Origin: Clostridium sp.
GTDB lineage: Bacteria > Bacillota > Clostridia > Clostridiales > Clostridiaceae
Length of the DNA: 64,000 nucleotides
Direction of reading: 5' to 3'
NCBI GenBank assembly: GCA_031292145.1
Contig: JARLHR010000009.1
Coordinates: 1 to 64,000, forward strand
The notes beneath the pieces were generated by a model that made no database searches, was not told the DNA's origin, and saw only the letters and a list, made by a program, of their open reading frames with translations. The position numbers and the translations under genes are program-made. Below are positions 52,991-63,400 of the stretch, in pieces. Position 1 is the first letter of the stretch. The number at the start of each line of letters is the position of its first letter.

Positions 52991-54865
52991 ATGTTTGATT
53001 TTAAGGAACAATTAAAGATTCTACCAGATAAACCGGGAGTTTATTTGATGAAAAATTCTCTTGGAGAAGTTATTTATGTAGGTAAGGCAAAAATATTAAA
53101 AAATAGAGTTAGACAATATTTTCAAAATTCAAAAAACCACTCAGAAAAAGTGAAAGCAATGGTTAAGAACATTGCTGAATTTGAATACATAGTTACAGAC
53201 TCTGAAATGGAAGCTTTAATATTAGAATGTAATTTAATAAAAAAATATAGCCCCAAATACAATATTTTGCTAAAAGATGATAAATTTTATCCATTTATAA
53301 AAATAACTATTAATGAAGAGTTTCCAAGAGTCTTTATAACTAGAAATTATGCAAAGGATGGGAATAAATACTTTGGTCCATATCCTAATGCTGGCGATGT
53401 TCATGAGACAATAAATCTAATTAGGAGAATTTTTACACTAAGAACATGTAAAAAACTGATTACAGAAGAGGGAAAACCAACGCGGGCTTGTTTAAATTAT
53501 CATATAAAAAAATGTAATGCTCCATGTGAAGGGTTTATTTCAAAAGTTAATTATAGAAATATGATAAATGAAATTATGGATGTTCTGAGTGGAAAAGATA
53601 AGACCCTTCTAAATAGATTAAAGGAAGAAATGCAAGAAGCTTCAAAAAACTTAGAATTCGAGAAAGCAGCATCTTTAAGGGATAAAATTATAGCTATAGA
53701 AAATATAGCTGAAAAACAAAAGGTGTTTAAATCACAAGAAAATGATGAAGATTTTATTAATATCTACAAGGATGAAAAAGATTGTTGCATCCAAGTGTTC
53801 TTTTTAAGAGATGGAAAAATTATAGGAAGAGAACATTTTATGATTGAAAATAGCTCAGATGAAGATAATACGACAATTATGTCGCAGTTTATAATTTCGT
53901 TTTATGGAGGTACTCCTAAAGTACCTAAGAGCGTTTATATTCCAGAAAGTGATGAAATAGATGCTTTAGAAGAATTTTTAAGTATAAAACGAGGATCGAA
54001 AGTTTTTATTAAAGTTCCTCAAAAGGGTGAAAAAAAGGAAATGTTGGAAATGGTAAAAAACAATGCGAAAGTTACCTTAGACCAATTTAAGGATAAAATT
54101 TTGAAGGATAAAGCTATAAATATAAATTCTTTAGAGCAAATACAAGAATTATTGGAACTGGATAGTATGCCATTTAGAATAGAAGCTTATGATATATCTA
54201 ATATACAAGGGGTAGATTCTGTTGGATCAATGATTGTGTTTGAAGAAGGCAAGGCTAAGAATAGCGATTATAGAAGATTTCGTATAAAGACTGTAAAAAA
54301 TGCTAATGATTATGATAGTATGAGAGAAATATTAGAGAGGCGATTTACTCATGGATTGAAAGAAATTCAAGAAATTCAGGAAAAAAAACTTAAGTTCTCT
54401 AATGGGAAATTTTCAAATTTTCCTGACTTAATTATGATGGATGGTGGAAAAGGACAGGTAAATATAGCATTAGAAGTTTTAAATAAATTAGGTATAGATA
54501 TACCAGTATGTGGTTTGGTTAAAGATGATCATCATGCAACGAGAGGAATAATTTATAACAATGATGAATTGATAATAAATAGAAATTCTAATTTGATGCA
54601 GTTAATAAGGAGAATTCAAGATGAAGTTCATAGATTTGCAATTACTTACCATAGGAGTTTAAGGGATAAGAGAACACTACATTCAATATTAGATGATATA
54701 CCCAATATTGGACAAAAGAGAAGGATGGCACTTCTTATGAAATTTGGAAGTATAGATAATATTAAGAAAGCTACATTAGAAGAACTTCTCGAAACTGAAA
54801 CGATTGATAATAAGGCAGCAAACAGTATCTTTGCATATTTTAAAAAACATGAACAAAACAAATAA
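52991..54865 (+). CDS. uvrC: Excinuclease ABC subunit C
   Basis: 624 residues. The N-terminal GIY-YIG nuclease (KPGVYLMKNSLGEVIYVGKA) makes the 3' cut. A cysteine cluster (TRACLNYHIKKCNAPC) and a UVR domain (NLEFEKAASLRDKI) follow. The RNase H-like nuclease domain (EAYDISNIQGVDSVGSM) makes the 5' cut, and a C-terminal helix-hairpin-helix (LDDIPNIGQKRRMALL) ends the protein. The start at 52991 is set by AAGGAGATG; an upstream in-frame start at 52928 has no ribosome-binding site and runs through the hairpin. It completes the uvrBAC set. Confidence 0.97.
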   Translation: MFDFKEQLKILPDKPGVYLMKNSLGEVIYVGKAKILKNRVRQYFQNSKNHSEKVKAMVKNIAEFEYIVTDSEMEALILECNLIKKYSPKYNILLKDDKFYPFIKITINEEFPRVFITRNYAKDGNKYFGPYPNAGDVHETINLIRRIFTLRTCKKLITEEGKPTRACLNYHIKKCNAPCEGFISKVNYRNMINEIMDVLSGKDKTLLNRLKEEMQEASKNLEFEKAASLRDKIIAIENIAEKQKVFKSQENDEDFINIYKDEKDCCIQVFFLRDGKIIGREHFMIENSSDEDNTTIMSQFIISFYGGTPKVPKSVYIPESDEIDALEEFLSIKRGSKVFIKVPQKGEKKEMLEMVKNNAKVTLDQFKDKILKDKAININSLEQIQELLELDSMPFRIEAYDISNIQGVDSVGSMIVFEEGKAKNSDYRRFRIKTVKNANDYDSMREILERRFTHGLKEIQEIQEKKLKFSNGKFSNFPDLIMMDGGKGQVNIALEVLNKLGIDIPVCGLVKDDHHATRGIIYNNDELIINRNSNLMQLIRRIQDEVHRFAITYHRSLRDKRTLHSILDDIPNIGQKRRMALLMKFGSIDNIKKATLEELLETETIDNKAANSIFAYFKKHEQNK

Positions 54866-54989
54866 ATTATGCTATAATAGTACGGAATAAAAATTTACTT
54901 GTATTAAGATAATATATGGATTATTATATCATGTATGAATTATTATATATCATGTAAATAAATTAGATAAATTTTTGAGGAGTTTGATC

Positions 54990-55904
54990 ATGAAACATTA
55001 TGGAGAATATAAGGATTTGTTCGGGGAAATATATCAAGAATCGCAAATTCAGTTAAATGCAAAAATGCGTGAACATATCTATTTTAAAGTTGGGGGTCCG
55101 GTAGATATACTGTTAACGCCAGTAAATGTACAACAATTAAAGGAAACTATTACTATTTGTAAAGAAAATCAAATTCCGTTTTATGTTATAGGGAATGGAT
55201 CAAACCTTTTAGTAAAAGATGGCGGAATTAGAGGCGTAGTTATAAAGTTATGTGAACTTAATAAGATAGAACATGTAGATAATAAAATTATTGCAGAATG
55301 TGGTGCATTACTTAAAGATGTTTCAAGCAAAGCTACAGAAAGCTCTTTGTCGGGATTTCAATTTGCATGTGGGATTCCAGGGAGTGTAGGAGGCGCTGTA
55401 TTTATGAATGCAGGAGCTTATGATGGAGAAATATCCTTTGTAATCGAAAGTGCGGAAGTATTAGATGAAAATCAAGAAATTAAAGTTTTACCTAAGGAAG
55501 AATTGAATTTGGCATATAGACAATCTGTAGTCATGCAAAATGGATATATAGTATTGAGAGCAACTTTTGCTCTAGTTCCTGGAGAAAAAGAAAAGATTCA
55601 AGCTAGAGTTGACGAATTAACTTCTAGAAGAGAAGAAAGGCAGCCTTTAGAATATCCATCAGCAGGAAGTACATTTAAGAGACCAGAAGGTCATTTTGCA
55701 GGTAAGTTAATTCAAGATGCAGGATTAAAAGGATTTACAATAGGTGGAGCATGTGTTTCAGAAAAACATGCTGGATTTGTTATAAATAAAGGCAATGGAA
55801 CTGCTAAGGATGTATTAGACGTAATATATCATGTTAAAGATGAAGTTAAAAAGCAATTTGGAGTAGATTTATATCCAGAAGTAAGAATTTTAGGTGAAGA
55901 TTAA
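54990..55904 (+). CDS. murB: UDP-N-acetylenolpyruvoylglucosamine reductase
   Basis: 304 residues. This FAD enzyme makes UDP-MurNAc from enolpyruvyl-UDP-GlcNAc with NADPH. The FAD motif is YVIGNGSNLLVKDGG, then GIPGSVGGAVFMNAGAYDGE, the catalytic serine in SAGSTFKRPEG, and the Glu near the C-terminus in LYPEVRILG. It is a type II MurB by length. ATG at 54990 follows GAGGAG by seven bases; a TTG at 54975 overlaps that site. It heads the murB-rapZ-yvcK-whiA block common in Firmicutes. Confidence 0.96.
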   Translation: MKHYGEYKDLFGEIYQESQIQLNAKMREHIYFKVGGPVDILLTPVNVQQLKETITICKENQIPFYVIGNGSNLLVKDGGIRGVVIKLCELNKIEHVDNKIIAECGALLKDVSSKATESSLSGFQFACGIPGSVGGAVFMNAGAYDGEISFVIESAEVLDENQEIKVLPKEELNLAYRQSVVMQNGYIVLRATFALVPGEKEKIQARVDELTSRREERQPLEYPSAGSTFKRPEGHFAGKLIQDAGLKGFTIGGACVSEKHAGFVINKGNGTAKDVLDVIYHVKDEVKKQFGVDLYPEVRILGED

Positions 55905-56247
55905 AAATATAAGGACCATTTAAATTAATGCACGATGCATAATGTACAATCTATGATTAAGGAACAAGTCACAAGTTGATTTGAAGACTATATCTTTATT
56001 ATCAATCCTAGGATTAAGGCATATCTTATTTCATGTGCCTTAGTCCTTAATTGTTGTTGGAAGTTTTGTATTGTGCATTAGGCATATTCAGAAAAAATAA
56101 GTTAGCATATTTAATAAATGCATACTATAAACGAAAGTTGCGTAACTACTTTTAGTAATAGTATGATATAATCTTAATGTTAATAACACATTAAAAATTA
56201 ACGGATTTATGTGTATAAATTTATCTTTGGCAAAGGGAGTGTGTAAT
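55905..56247. other. Intergenic region with degraded repeats, murB to rapZ
   Basis: It contains an inverted pair TAATGCACGATGCATAATGT / TATTGTGCATTA (about 55926 and 56071), and inside it fragments of family A: AAGGAACAAGTCACAAGT near 55961 and TTATTTCATGTGCCTTAG ending 56042. These look like nested insertions of older elements. TATAAT-like TATGATATAAT at 56162-56171 may be the rapZ promoter. Confidence 0.45.
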
Positions 56248-57132
56248 ATGAGATTTGTTATAGTTACAGGATTATCAGGAGCAGGAAAAACACAAGCAAC
56301 AAGAGCGCTAGAAGACTTGGGATATTTTTGTGTAGATAACCTTCCACCAAAGTTAATCTCAAAGTTTGCAGAAGTGTGTACTCAAAGTGGCGGAAATATT
56401 GAAAAAGTAGCGCTAATTATAGATATTAGAGGCGGAGTTTTTTTTGATGATTTTTTTGAAGCATTAACCTATTTGAAACAAAATGAATTCAAATATGAAA
56501 TTTTATTTTTAGAAGCAACAGATGAAGTGCTTATAAAAAGATTTAAAGAAACAAGAAGAAGTCATCCATTATCACCAGAAGGAAGAGTTTTAACTGGTAT
56601 TACTCAAGAAAGAGAAAAATTAAGAGAAGTCAAAAATGTAGCAGACATTATAATTGATACATCAAAATATGAAATAAGACATTTAAGAGATAAAATAAAT
56701 AAGACATATGGTAATCATACTTATCCAGAAAAACAATTATCTATTACAGTATTAAGCTTTGGATTTAAGTATGGAATACCTGTAGATTCAGATTTGGTTT
56801 TTGATGTTAGATTTATACCAAATCCATTTTATATACCAGAATTAAAGAAGTATTCGGGCAATGATGAGCCTGTTAAAGAATATGTACTAAAACAAGAAGA
56901 AACAACTAATTTTATAGAAAAGTTAATGGATATGTTAAAATATTTAATTCCTAATTATATCAAAGAAGGAAAGAGACAACTGATAATATCCATAGGATGT
57001 ACAGGGGGAAGACATCGCTCTGTTGCTATTGCTAATGAGATTTATGAAAATTTAAATAAAGAAAACTATAACTCTAAGATAGAACATAGGGATGTGGCAG
57101 AAGATCTTCATAAAGGGGAAAAGAAGCTATGA
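56248..57132 (+). CDS. rapZ: RNase adapter / nucleotide-binding protein RapZ (YvcJ)
   Basis: 294 residues. The P-loop is [12 protein letters not shown] (GLSGAGKT at 8-15), Walker B-like IIDIRG, then RRSHPLS, and the C-terminal domain has [14 protein letters not shown] and [14 protein letters not shown]. In E. coli RapZ guides decay of the GlmZ RNA to set glucosamine-6-phosphate synthesis; in Firmicutes YvcJ binds nucleotides and its role is less clear. ATG at 56248 follows AAAGGGAG. Its end overlaps yvcK by four bases (ATGA), so they are coupled. Confidence 0.95.
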   Translation: MRFVIVTGLSGAGKTQATRALEDLGYFCVDNLPPKLISKFAEVCTQSGGNIEKVALIIDIRGGVFFDDFFEALTYLKQNEFKYEILFLEATDEVLIKRFKETRRSHPLSPEGRVLTGITQEREKLREVKNVADIIIDTSKYEIRHLRDKINKTYGNHTYPEKQLSITVLSFGFKYGIPVDSDLVFDVRFIPNPFYIPELKKYSGNDEPVKEYVLKQEETTNFIEKLMDMLKYLIPNYIKEGKRQLIISIGCTGGRHRSVAIANEIYENLNKENYNSKIEHRDVAEDLHKGEKKL

Positions 57133-58481
57133 GGATACTTGATTGGCTTAAGATAGGGATTAGAGTAAAGAGATGGCTAGCATTTGGAATCTTTGGAATA
57201 TTACTTATAGCATTTGGTTTTACAGAATTGGTTACTCATAGGGTTTATGATTTATATTATCAAATTTTCTATGTATTTTTAAATATCACAGGAATATTTG
57301 TTTTATATGTTTCAATTACTGAAATGATGAAATCGATAATTGCGTTGGTTAATAGGGGATATATTAAAGTATCTTTAGATAGCAGAAAAATGGAAAGCTT
57401 AATATATGAAAAAAGATTACTAGTTAAGGGACCTAAAATAGTTGTAATAGGCGGAGGAACTGGTCTTTCAACAATGCTTAGAGGATTAAAATACTATACA
57501 TCCAATATTACTGCAATAGTAACAGTTGGAGATGATGGTGGCGGTTCTGGAGATTTGAGAGAAGATTTAGGGATGTTGCCACCAGGCGATATAAGAAACT
57601 GTATTCTAGCATTAGCAGATACTGAGCCATTAATGGAAGATTTGCTTCAATATAGATTTTCAGATGGTAGATTAAAAAATCAGAGTTTTGGAAATTTATT
57701 TTTAGCAGCTATGGCTGGGATATCTGATAACTTTGAAGAGGCGGTTCAAAAAATGAGTTCTGTACTTGCCGTAACAGGTAAGGTTATACCAGTTACTTTG
57801 GATAATATGCAATTAGTAGCAAAACTTCAGAATGGGGCAATTGTAGAGGGTGAGTCTCAAATTCCAGAGGAAGCTATAAAGCAAAATTCTAGAATCGAGG
57901 AATTTAAAATAGTACCAGAAAATGCAAAAGCATTACCAGAGGCATTGCAGGCAATAAAGGAAGCTGATGCAATAGTTATGGGGCCGGGAAGCCTATATAC
58001 TAGTATAACTTCAAATTTACTTGTTAAAGACATTTCTAAAGAAGTTAAAAAAAGTGATGCTGTTAAAATTTACATTTCAAATATAATGACTCAACCAGGT
58101 GAAACGACAGGTTTTAAAGTATCAGACCATTTAAAAGTTTTATTGAAATATGGTGGAAAAGGCATTGTCGATTATGTAATCGCAAATACAGGTGAAATCA
58201 CAGATGAGTTAAAAGAAAAATATCAAAAAGATTGTGCTGAGCTTGTTAAGTTGGATAGGGAAGATATAAATAATTTGGGCGTAAAAATAGTGGGGGAAGA
58301 TTTGGTGAAAGTTAAGAATGGGTTTGTAAAACATGATTCAGATAAATTAGCAGAAATATTAGCGGATACAATCATGGAAAAGAAGTTATTATATGATAAG
58401 AAGAAGATTATAGAATATATGTATTTATCAGAACGTATTAAGGCAAGAGTAAGAGAAGAAAAAGGAAAAGAAATTGATTAA
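57129..58481 (+). CDS. yvcK: UDP-sugar-binding regulatory protein YvcK/GlmR
   Basis: 450 residues. The N-terminal part has two membrane segments (about 15-32 and 42-62), which many YvcK proteins lack. The conserved domain starts [18 protein letters not shown], with [29 protein letters not shown] and [11 protein letters not shown]. The family binds UDP-GlcNAc and tunes carbon flow into peptidoglycan precursors under gluconeogenic growth. It overlaps rapZ and lies 48 bases before whiA, the classic trio. Confidence 0.94.
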   Translation: MRILDWLKIGIRVKRWLAFGIFGILLIAFGFTELVTHRVYDLYYQIFYVFLNITGIFVLYVSITEMMKSIIALVNRGYIKVSLDSRKMESLIYEKRLLVKGPKIVVIGGGTGLSTMLRGLKYYTSNITAIVTVGDDGGGSGDLREDLGMLPPGDIRNCILALADTEPLMEDLLQYRFSDGRLKNQSFGNLFLAAMAGISDNFEEAVQKMSSVLAVTGKVIPVTLDNMQLVAKLQNGAIVEGESQIPEEAIKQNSRIEEFKIVPENAKALPEALQAIKEADAIVMGPGSLYTSITSNLLVKDISKEVKKSDAVKIYISNIMTQPGETTGFKVSDHLKVLLKYGGKGIVDYVIANTGEITDELKEKYQKDCAELVKLDREDINNLGVKIVGEDLVKVKNGFVKHDSDKLAEILADTIMEKKLLYDKKKIIEYMYLSERIKARVREEKGKEID

Positions 58482-58529
58482 GATTAATCATTCATCGATT
58501 ATAATATTTAAGATAAGGAAGGAAGTAAA

Positions 58530-59477
58530 ATGTCATTTTCATCGAAAGTTAAAGGGGAAATATGCAGGTATATACATATTTCAAAGGAAGAAGCTTTGGC
58601 AGAAATATCAGCTATAATGAAAGTAAGTGGCACATTAGCTTTTAGTGGAAGTGGACTTAGCTTTAAAATGACCACAGAAAATCCAGCAAGTGCAAGATTA
58701 ATTTTTACACTGTTAAAAGAGCATTTTTATATTCATTCAAAATTAATGGTAAAGAAAAGTAATTCGTTAAAAAAAAATAATATCTATATGGTTGTAATTT
58801 CAGAAGATATGGGTGTTAGGGATTTATTGAGTGAGACTGGGATACTTAAAGAAATTGATGGTATAATGAGCTTGGATTACAGGATAGAAGAGCATATTTT
58901 TAAAGATGACAATATAAAAAAGGCATATGTTAGAGGAGCCTTTATTGGTGGAGGAAGCATTAGTAATCCAGAAAAAAATTATCATCTAGAATTTGTAACC
59001 CATAGCGAGGAATATGCTAAAGATTTATCTAATCTTATTAATACCTTTAAGTTAAATTCCAAGGTAATACAGAGAAAAAGCAGTTTTATAGTATATATTA
59101 AGGAAGGAGAGCAAATAGTAGATTTGCTCAATGTAATAGGAGCTCATTCATCTTTATTAGAAATTGAAAATATAAGAATAATGAAGGAAATGAGAAACAA
59201 TGTAAATAGGCTTGTTAATTGTGAAACTGCAAACCTTTCAAAAACGGTAAATGCAGCAGTTAGGCAAGTGGAAAGCATAAAGTTAATTCAGTCACAAATT
59301 GGTCTTCAAAGGTTGCCAGAGAATCTAAGAGAAATTGCAGAATTAAGGTTAAATTATCCTGATGAATCCTTAAAGGAATTAGGAGAAATGTTAGATCCAC
59401 CAGTAGGTAAATCAGGGATAAATCATAGATTAAGAAAGATAGAAAAAATAGCAGAAGAATTAAGAACAAGCAATTAA
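58530..59477 (+). CDS. whiA: WhiA-type DNA-binding protein
   Basis: 315 residues. The N-terminal part is a degenerate LAGLIDADG homing-endonuclease fold (YVRGAFIGGGSISNP is the marker). The C-terminal helix-turn-helix includes LPENLREIAELRLNYPD, SLKELGEMLDPPVGKSGINH and RLRKIEKIAEEL. In Streptomyces it controls sporulation septation; in Firmicutes it affects division and chromosome segregation. AAGGAAGGAAGTAAA precedes the ATG. A family C repeat begins two bases after the stop. Confidence 0.96.
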   Translation: MSFSSKVKGEICRYIHISKEEALAEISAIMKVSGTLAFSGSGLSFKMTTENPASARLIFTLLKEHFYIHSKLMVKKSNSLKKNNIYMVVISEDMGVRDLLSETGILKEIDGIMSLDYRIEEHIFKDDNIKKAYVRGAFIGGGSISNPEKNYHLEFVTHSEEYAKDLSNLINTFKLNSKVIQRKSSFIVYIKEGEQIVDLLNVIGAHSSLLEIENIRIMKEMRNNVNRLVNCETANLSKTVNAAVRQVESIKLIQSQIGLQRLPENLREIAELRLNYPDESLKELGEMLDPPVGKSGINHRLRKIEKIAEELRTSN

Positions 59478-59478
59478 A

Positions 59479-59669
59479 TCAGTTAAGAGCTATGAGTTAA
59501 GAATTAAGAGTTGATGAACAAACTCCTTTGGAGTTTGAAAGAATGCATAATGAATCAAATATAAGATTTAAACATTACTTTTTTATGGAGTTTAAAAAAG
59601 TAATGTTAAAAAAATCTCCAAGAGATTTTATCCATAACTCTTAACTCTTAATTTTTAACTCTTAACTGA
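59479..59669. repeat. Family C intergenic repeat, copy 3
   Basis: TCAGTTAAGAGCTATGAG at 59479 and TTTTTAACTCTTAACTGA to 59669. The inverted ends consist of GTTAAGA/TTAACTC units. The interior has small hairpins CAAACTCC-TTT-GGAGTTTG and AAATCTCC..GAGATTT, and a duplicated ACATTACTTTT/AAAAGTAATGTT pair. It fills the gap between whiA and the next gene up to its ribosome-binding site. Confidence 0.72.
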
Positions 59670-59685
59670 AGAAGGGGGGATTTTT

Positions 59686-59970
59686 ATGTTTACACATATT
59701 GTACTTTTTAAATTAAAGCAACCAACAATAGAGAATGTAAAATTTGTAGAACAGACTTTATTATCCATGAAGGGAAATATCCAAGAATTAAAGGAACTAG
59801 AGGTTGGGGTAGATGTAATAAGAAGTGACAGAAGCTACGACATAGGTATAATAACTAGATTTGATAGTAAAGAAGATTATTTAGCATATGATGTTGATGA
59901 ATTCCATGTTGAAAAAGTAAAAAAAGTCGTAGGTCCATATTTTGAAGGAAGTAAAACTTTAGATTTTTAA
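59686..59970 (+). CDS. Dabb-family (stress-responsive alpha/beta-barrel) protein
   Basis: 94 residues. It starts MFTHIVLFKLKQPTIENV and has ELEVGVDVIRSDRSYDIGI and the C-terminal HVEKVKKVVGPYFEGSKTLD, the typical dimeric ferredoxin-like Dabb fold. The conserved N-terminal histidine (His4) is present. The physiological substrate in bacteria is unknown. AAGGGGGGATTTTT precedes the ATG. A terminator and a family A repeat follow. Confidence 0.9.
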   Translation: MFTHIVLFKLKQPTIENVKFVEQTLLSMKGNIQELKELEVGVDVIRSDRSYDIGIITRFDSKEDYLAYDVDEFHVEKVKKVVGPYFEGSKTLDF

Positions 59971-60076
59971 ATTGTATTAGTAAATAGTTTTATGCTGTAG
60001 CTAACTGATAGTATAAAATCAAGAGATTAGACTATAATATTAAAAACGAGAAAAGATAAAGAGAATGCTCATGTTA

Positions 60077-60122
60077 AAACAGTAGTTGATTTTATTAAAA
60101 CATAATTCAACTGCTGTTTTTG
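60077..60122 (+). terminator. Terminator after the Dabb gene
   Basis: AAAACAGTAGTTGA (60077-60090) pairs with TCAACTGCTGTTTT (60107-60120) with one G-T and runs into TTG. Confidence 0.65.
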
Positions 60123-60203
60123 TGTAAAATTGTATAAAAAATAGTACTAAATTGCTATAATTGAAGGGCAGGCAATTTTAAAGAACTTATGAATATTATT
60201 AAT

Positions 60204-60408
60204 TTAGGCACATGAAAAAAAATAATAGACCAAAGATGCTATGAGATGTTCTTATATGCAGCATAGCTGCTCTTTCTTAATGTGTATATTTTGTACCAGA
60301 CAAGGAAGCAATTTATGCTCATAGCGGGCCTATTAGCTTAAATTGCTGACGCAGTATGGTGCAAAATAGACGAGCATACTGGTCTATTATTTTTTTGATT
60401 GTGCCTTA
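60204..60408. repeat. Family A repeat, full copy upstream of dnaE
   Basis: TTAGGCACATGAAAAAAAAT at 60204 and TTTTTTTGATTGTGCCTTA to 60408, with inner arms AATAGACCA and TGGTCTATT. The modules in order are an AGATGC/GCAGCATAGCTGC hairpin, GTGTATATTTTG, AGACAAGGAAGC, CTCATAGCGGGCCTATTAG and GACGCAGTATGG. This is the reference copy I used for comparison. It ends 21 bases before the dnaE start. Confidence 0.85.
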
Positions 60409-60428
60409 TCATAAGGAAGGAGGATTAC

Positions 60429-63400
60429 ATGGAAGCAGGAAAACAATTTTGCCATTTACATTTACATACAGAATATAGTCTGTTAGATGGTTCTGGTAAA
60501 ATAAAGAAGCTTATGAAAGCAGCCAAGGAAAAAGGCATGAATAGCATAGCTATAACAGACCATGGTGTTATGTATGGACTTGTAGATTTTTTTAAAGCAG
60601 CTGAAGAAAATGATATAAAAGCAATTTTAGGTTGTGAAATATATGTAGTACCTAAATCTATGCATATTAAGCAGCCAGATAAAGAAAATTCAACTTATCA
60701 TCTGGTTTTATTAGTAAAAAATGAAATTGGATATAAAAATTTAATGAAAATTGCTTCAATAGCATCTATAGAAGGCTTTTACTACAAGCCTAGGGTTGAT
60801 TGCGATTATTTAAGAAAACATAGTGAAGGATTGATTGCTTTAAGTGCTTGTTTAGGTGGAGAAGTTCAATCAAATGTACTTAAAGGAAATTATGAAAAGG
60901 CTAAAGAAACAGCATTAAAATATAAAGAAATATTTAACGGAGATTTTTATATTGAATTGCAAGATCATGGGATGGAAGAACAAAAAAAGGTAAATGAAGA
61001 AAATATAAAATTAGCAAAAGAAACAGGAATACCATTAGTGGCTACTAATGATGTTCACTATATTGATAAAGAAGATTCAAAATCGCATGATGTCTTAATG
61101 TGTATACAAACAGCAAAGACAATAGATGATCCTAATAGAAGGAGGTATCCTTCAGATCAATTTTATCTAAAATCTCCAGAAGAAATGTATGATATGTTTT
61201 CTTATATGCCAGAGGCTTTAGAAAATACAATAAAAATTGCTGAACAATGTAACTATGAATATAAATTTCATGAATCAAAATTACCAAAGTTTCCTTTAGA
61301 GGAGGGGCAGGATCCTTATGAATATCTGAAAGATACCTGTTATAATGGGCTTATTGATAGATATGATGTATTTGAAGAATTGAGAAATAAAGAGTTGAAT
61401 TACACAGAAGTTAATAAAATTGTGGAAAACTCTGAAAAAGCTAAAGAATATGTGGATAGATTAGAATATGAACTTGAAATAATAAATCAAATGGGGTATG
61501 TGGATTACTTCCTAATAGTTTGGGATTTTATAAAATTTTCATATGATAATGGAATACCAACTGGACCAGGAAGGGGATCAGCAGCAGGATCAATTGTAGC
61601 TTTTACATTAGGAATTACAAAAATAGATCCTATAAAGTATAGTTTGATTTTCGAACGTTTTTTAAATCCTGAAAGAGTATCAATGCCAGATATAGACTCG
61701 GATTTTTGTTACGAAAGACGTCAAGAAGTAATAGATTATGTAGTCGAGAAATATGGTGAAGATAATGTTTCACAAATCATAACTTTCGGAACTATGGCAG
61801 CCAGATTGTGCATAAGAGACGTTGGAAGAGCCATGAATTATAGTTATACCGAAGTAGATAGAATTGCAAAAATGATTCCTACAATGCTTGGAATAACTAT
61901 AGAAAAAGCTTTGGATTTGAATCCAGAACTTAAAGCGGCCTATGATAGTGATGAAAGGGTAAAAAACTTAATTGATGTTTCAATGGATTTGGAAGGATTA
62001 CCGAGGCATTCATCAACTCATGCAGCAGGGGTGGTTATAGCATCAAGACCATTAGTTGAATATGTGCCACTTCAAAAAAATGATGAAATGATAGTAACAC
62101 AATTTGGTATGAATACCTTGGAGGAACTTGGCCTTTTAAAAATGGATTTCCTTGGTTTAAGAACCTTAACTGTTATGAGCGATGCAATAAAAATGGTTAA
62201 AGCTAATAGAGGAATAGATGTTGATTTAGATAAAATTGATTTTGATGACAAAGAAGTTTATAAAATGATAGGGGAAGGCAAAACAGCAGGGGTATTCCAA
62301 TTAGAATCAGCAGGAATGACATCATTTATGAAGGAATTAAAGCCTGATAATTTGGAAGATATCATAGCTGGAATATCATTATATAGACCAGGACCAATGG
62401 CAGAAATACCTAGGTATATAGAGTGTAAAAGAAATCCGGATAAAGTTCAATATGAAACACCTGAGTTAGAAAATGTACTAGATGTTACGTATGGAGTAAT
62501 GGTTTATCAAGAACAAGTAATGGAAATTGTTAGAAAATTAGCTGGATATTCAATGGGACGTAGTGATATGGTTAGAAGAGCTATGTCAAAGAAGAAGCAT
62601 AAAGTCATGGAAGAAGAAAGAAAAAACTTTATTCATGGTATTGTTGAAGGTGACGAAGTAGTAGTTCCAGGCTGTATTAGAAATGGAATTAGTGAAGAGA
62701 ATGCAAATAAAATTTTCGATAATATGATGGACTTTGCATCCTATGCTTTTAATAAGTCCCATGCAGCAGCGTATGCAGTAGTAGGATATCAAACAGCATA
62801 CCTTATGAAGTATTATCCAGTAGAAATGCTTGCAGCTATGCTTAATTCAATTATGGGAATAAACGAAAAGGTAGCTTATTACATTGGAATAGCAGAAGAG
62901 TTAGGAATACAGGTTTTACCGCCTAATATAAATGAGAGTTTTTCAAAATTCACAGTTAAAGATGATAAAATCAGATTTGGGTTAGCGGCTATAAAAAATG
63001 TTGGAGCTAATGTTGTAGAGAGTATAGTTAAAGCAAGAGAAGAAAAGGGGAAGTTTGAATCTTTAGTAGACTTCATAAATAAAATGGATCCATCAGCTAT
63101 AAATAAACGTGCAGTTGAATGTTTGATAAAAGCTGGAGCGTTGGATGATTTTAATGTTTTTAGATCAAAAATGCTGGCAGTTCATGAAAAGTTAATTGAT
63201 AATATATCCAGCGATAAGAGAAGAAATATTGATGGACAAATAAGTTTATTTGCAAGTGATGAATTAAAAAATCCGGAGGTAAGCTATCCAAATATAAAAG
63301 AATTTAATAAAAAGAATCTTTTAGCAATTGAAAAAGAAATGACTGGATTATATATTACTGGACATCCCTTAGATGATTATGCTAAGAGTTTAAAGATGCA

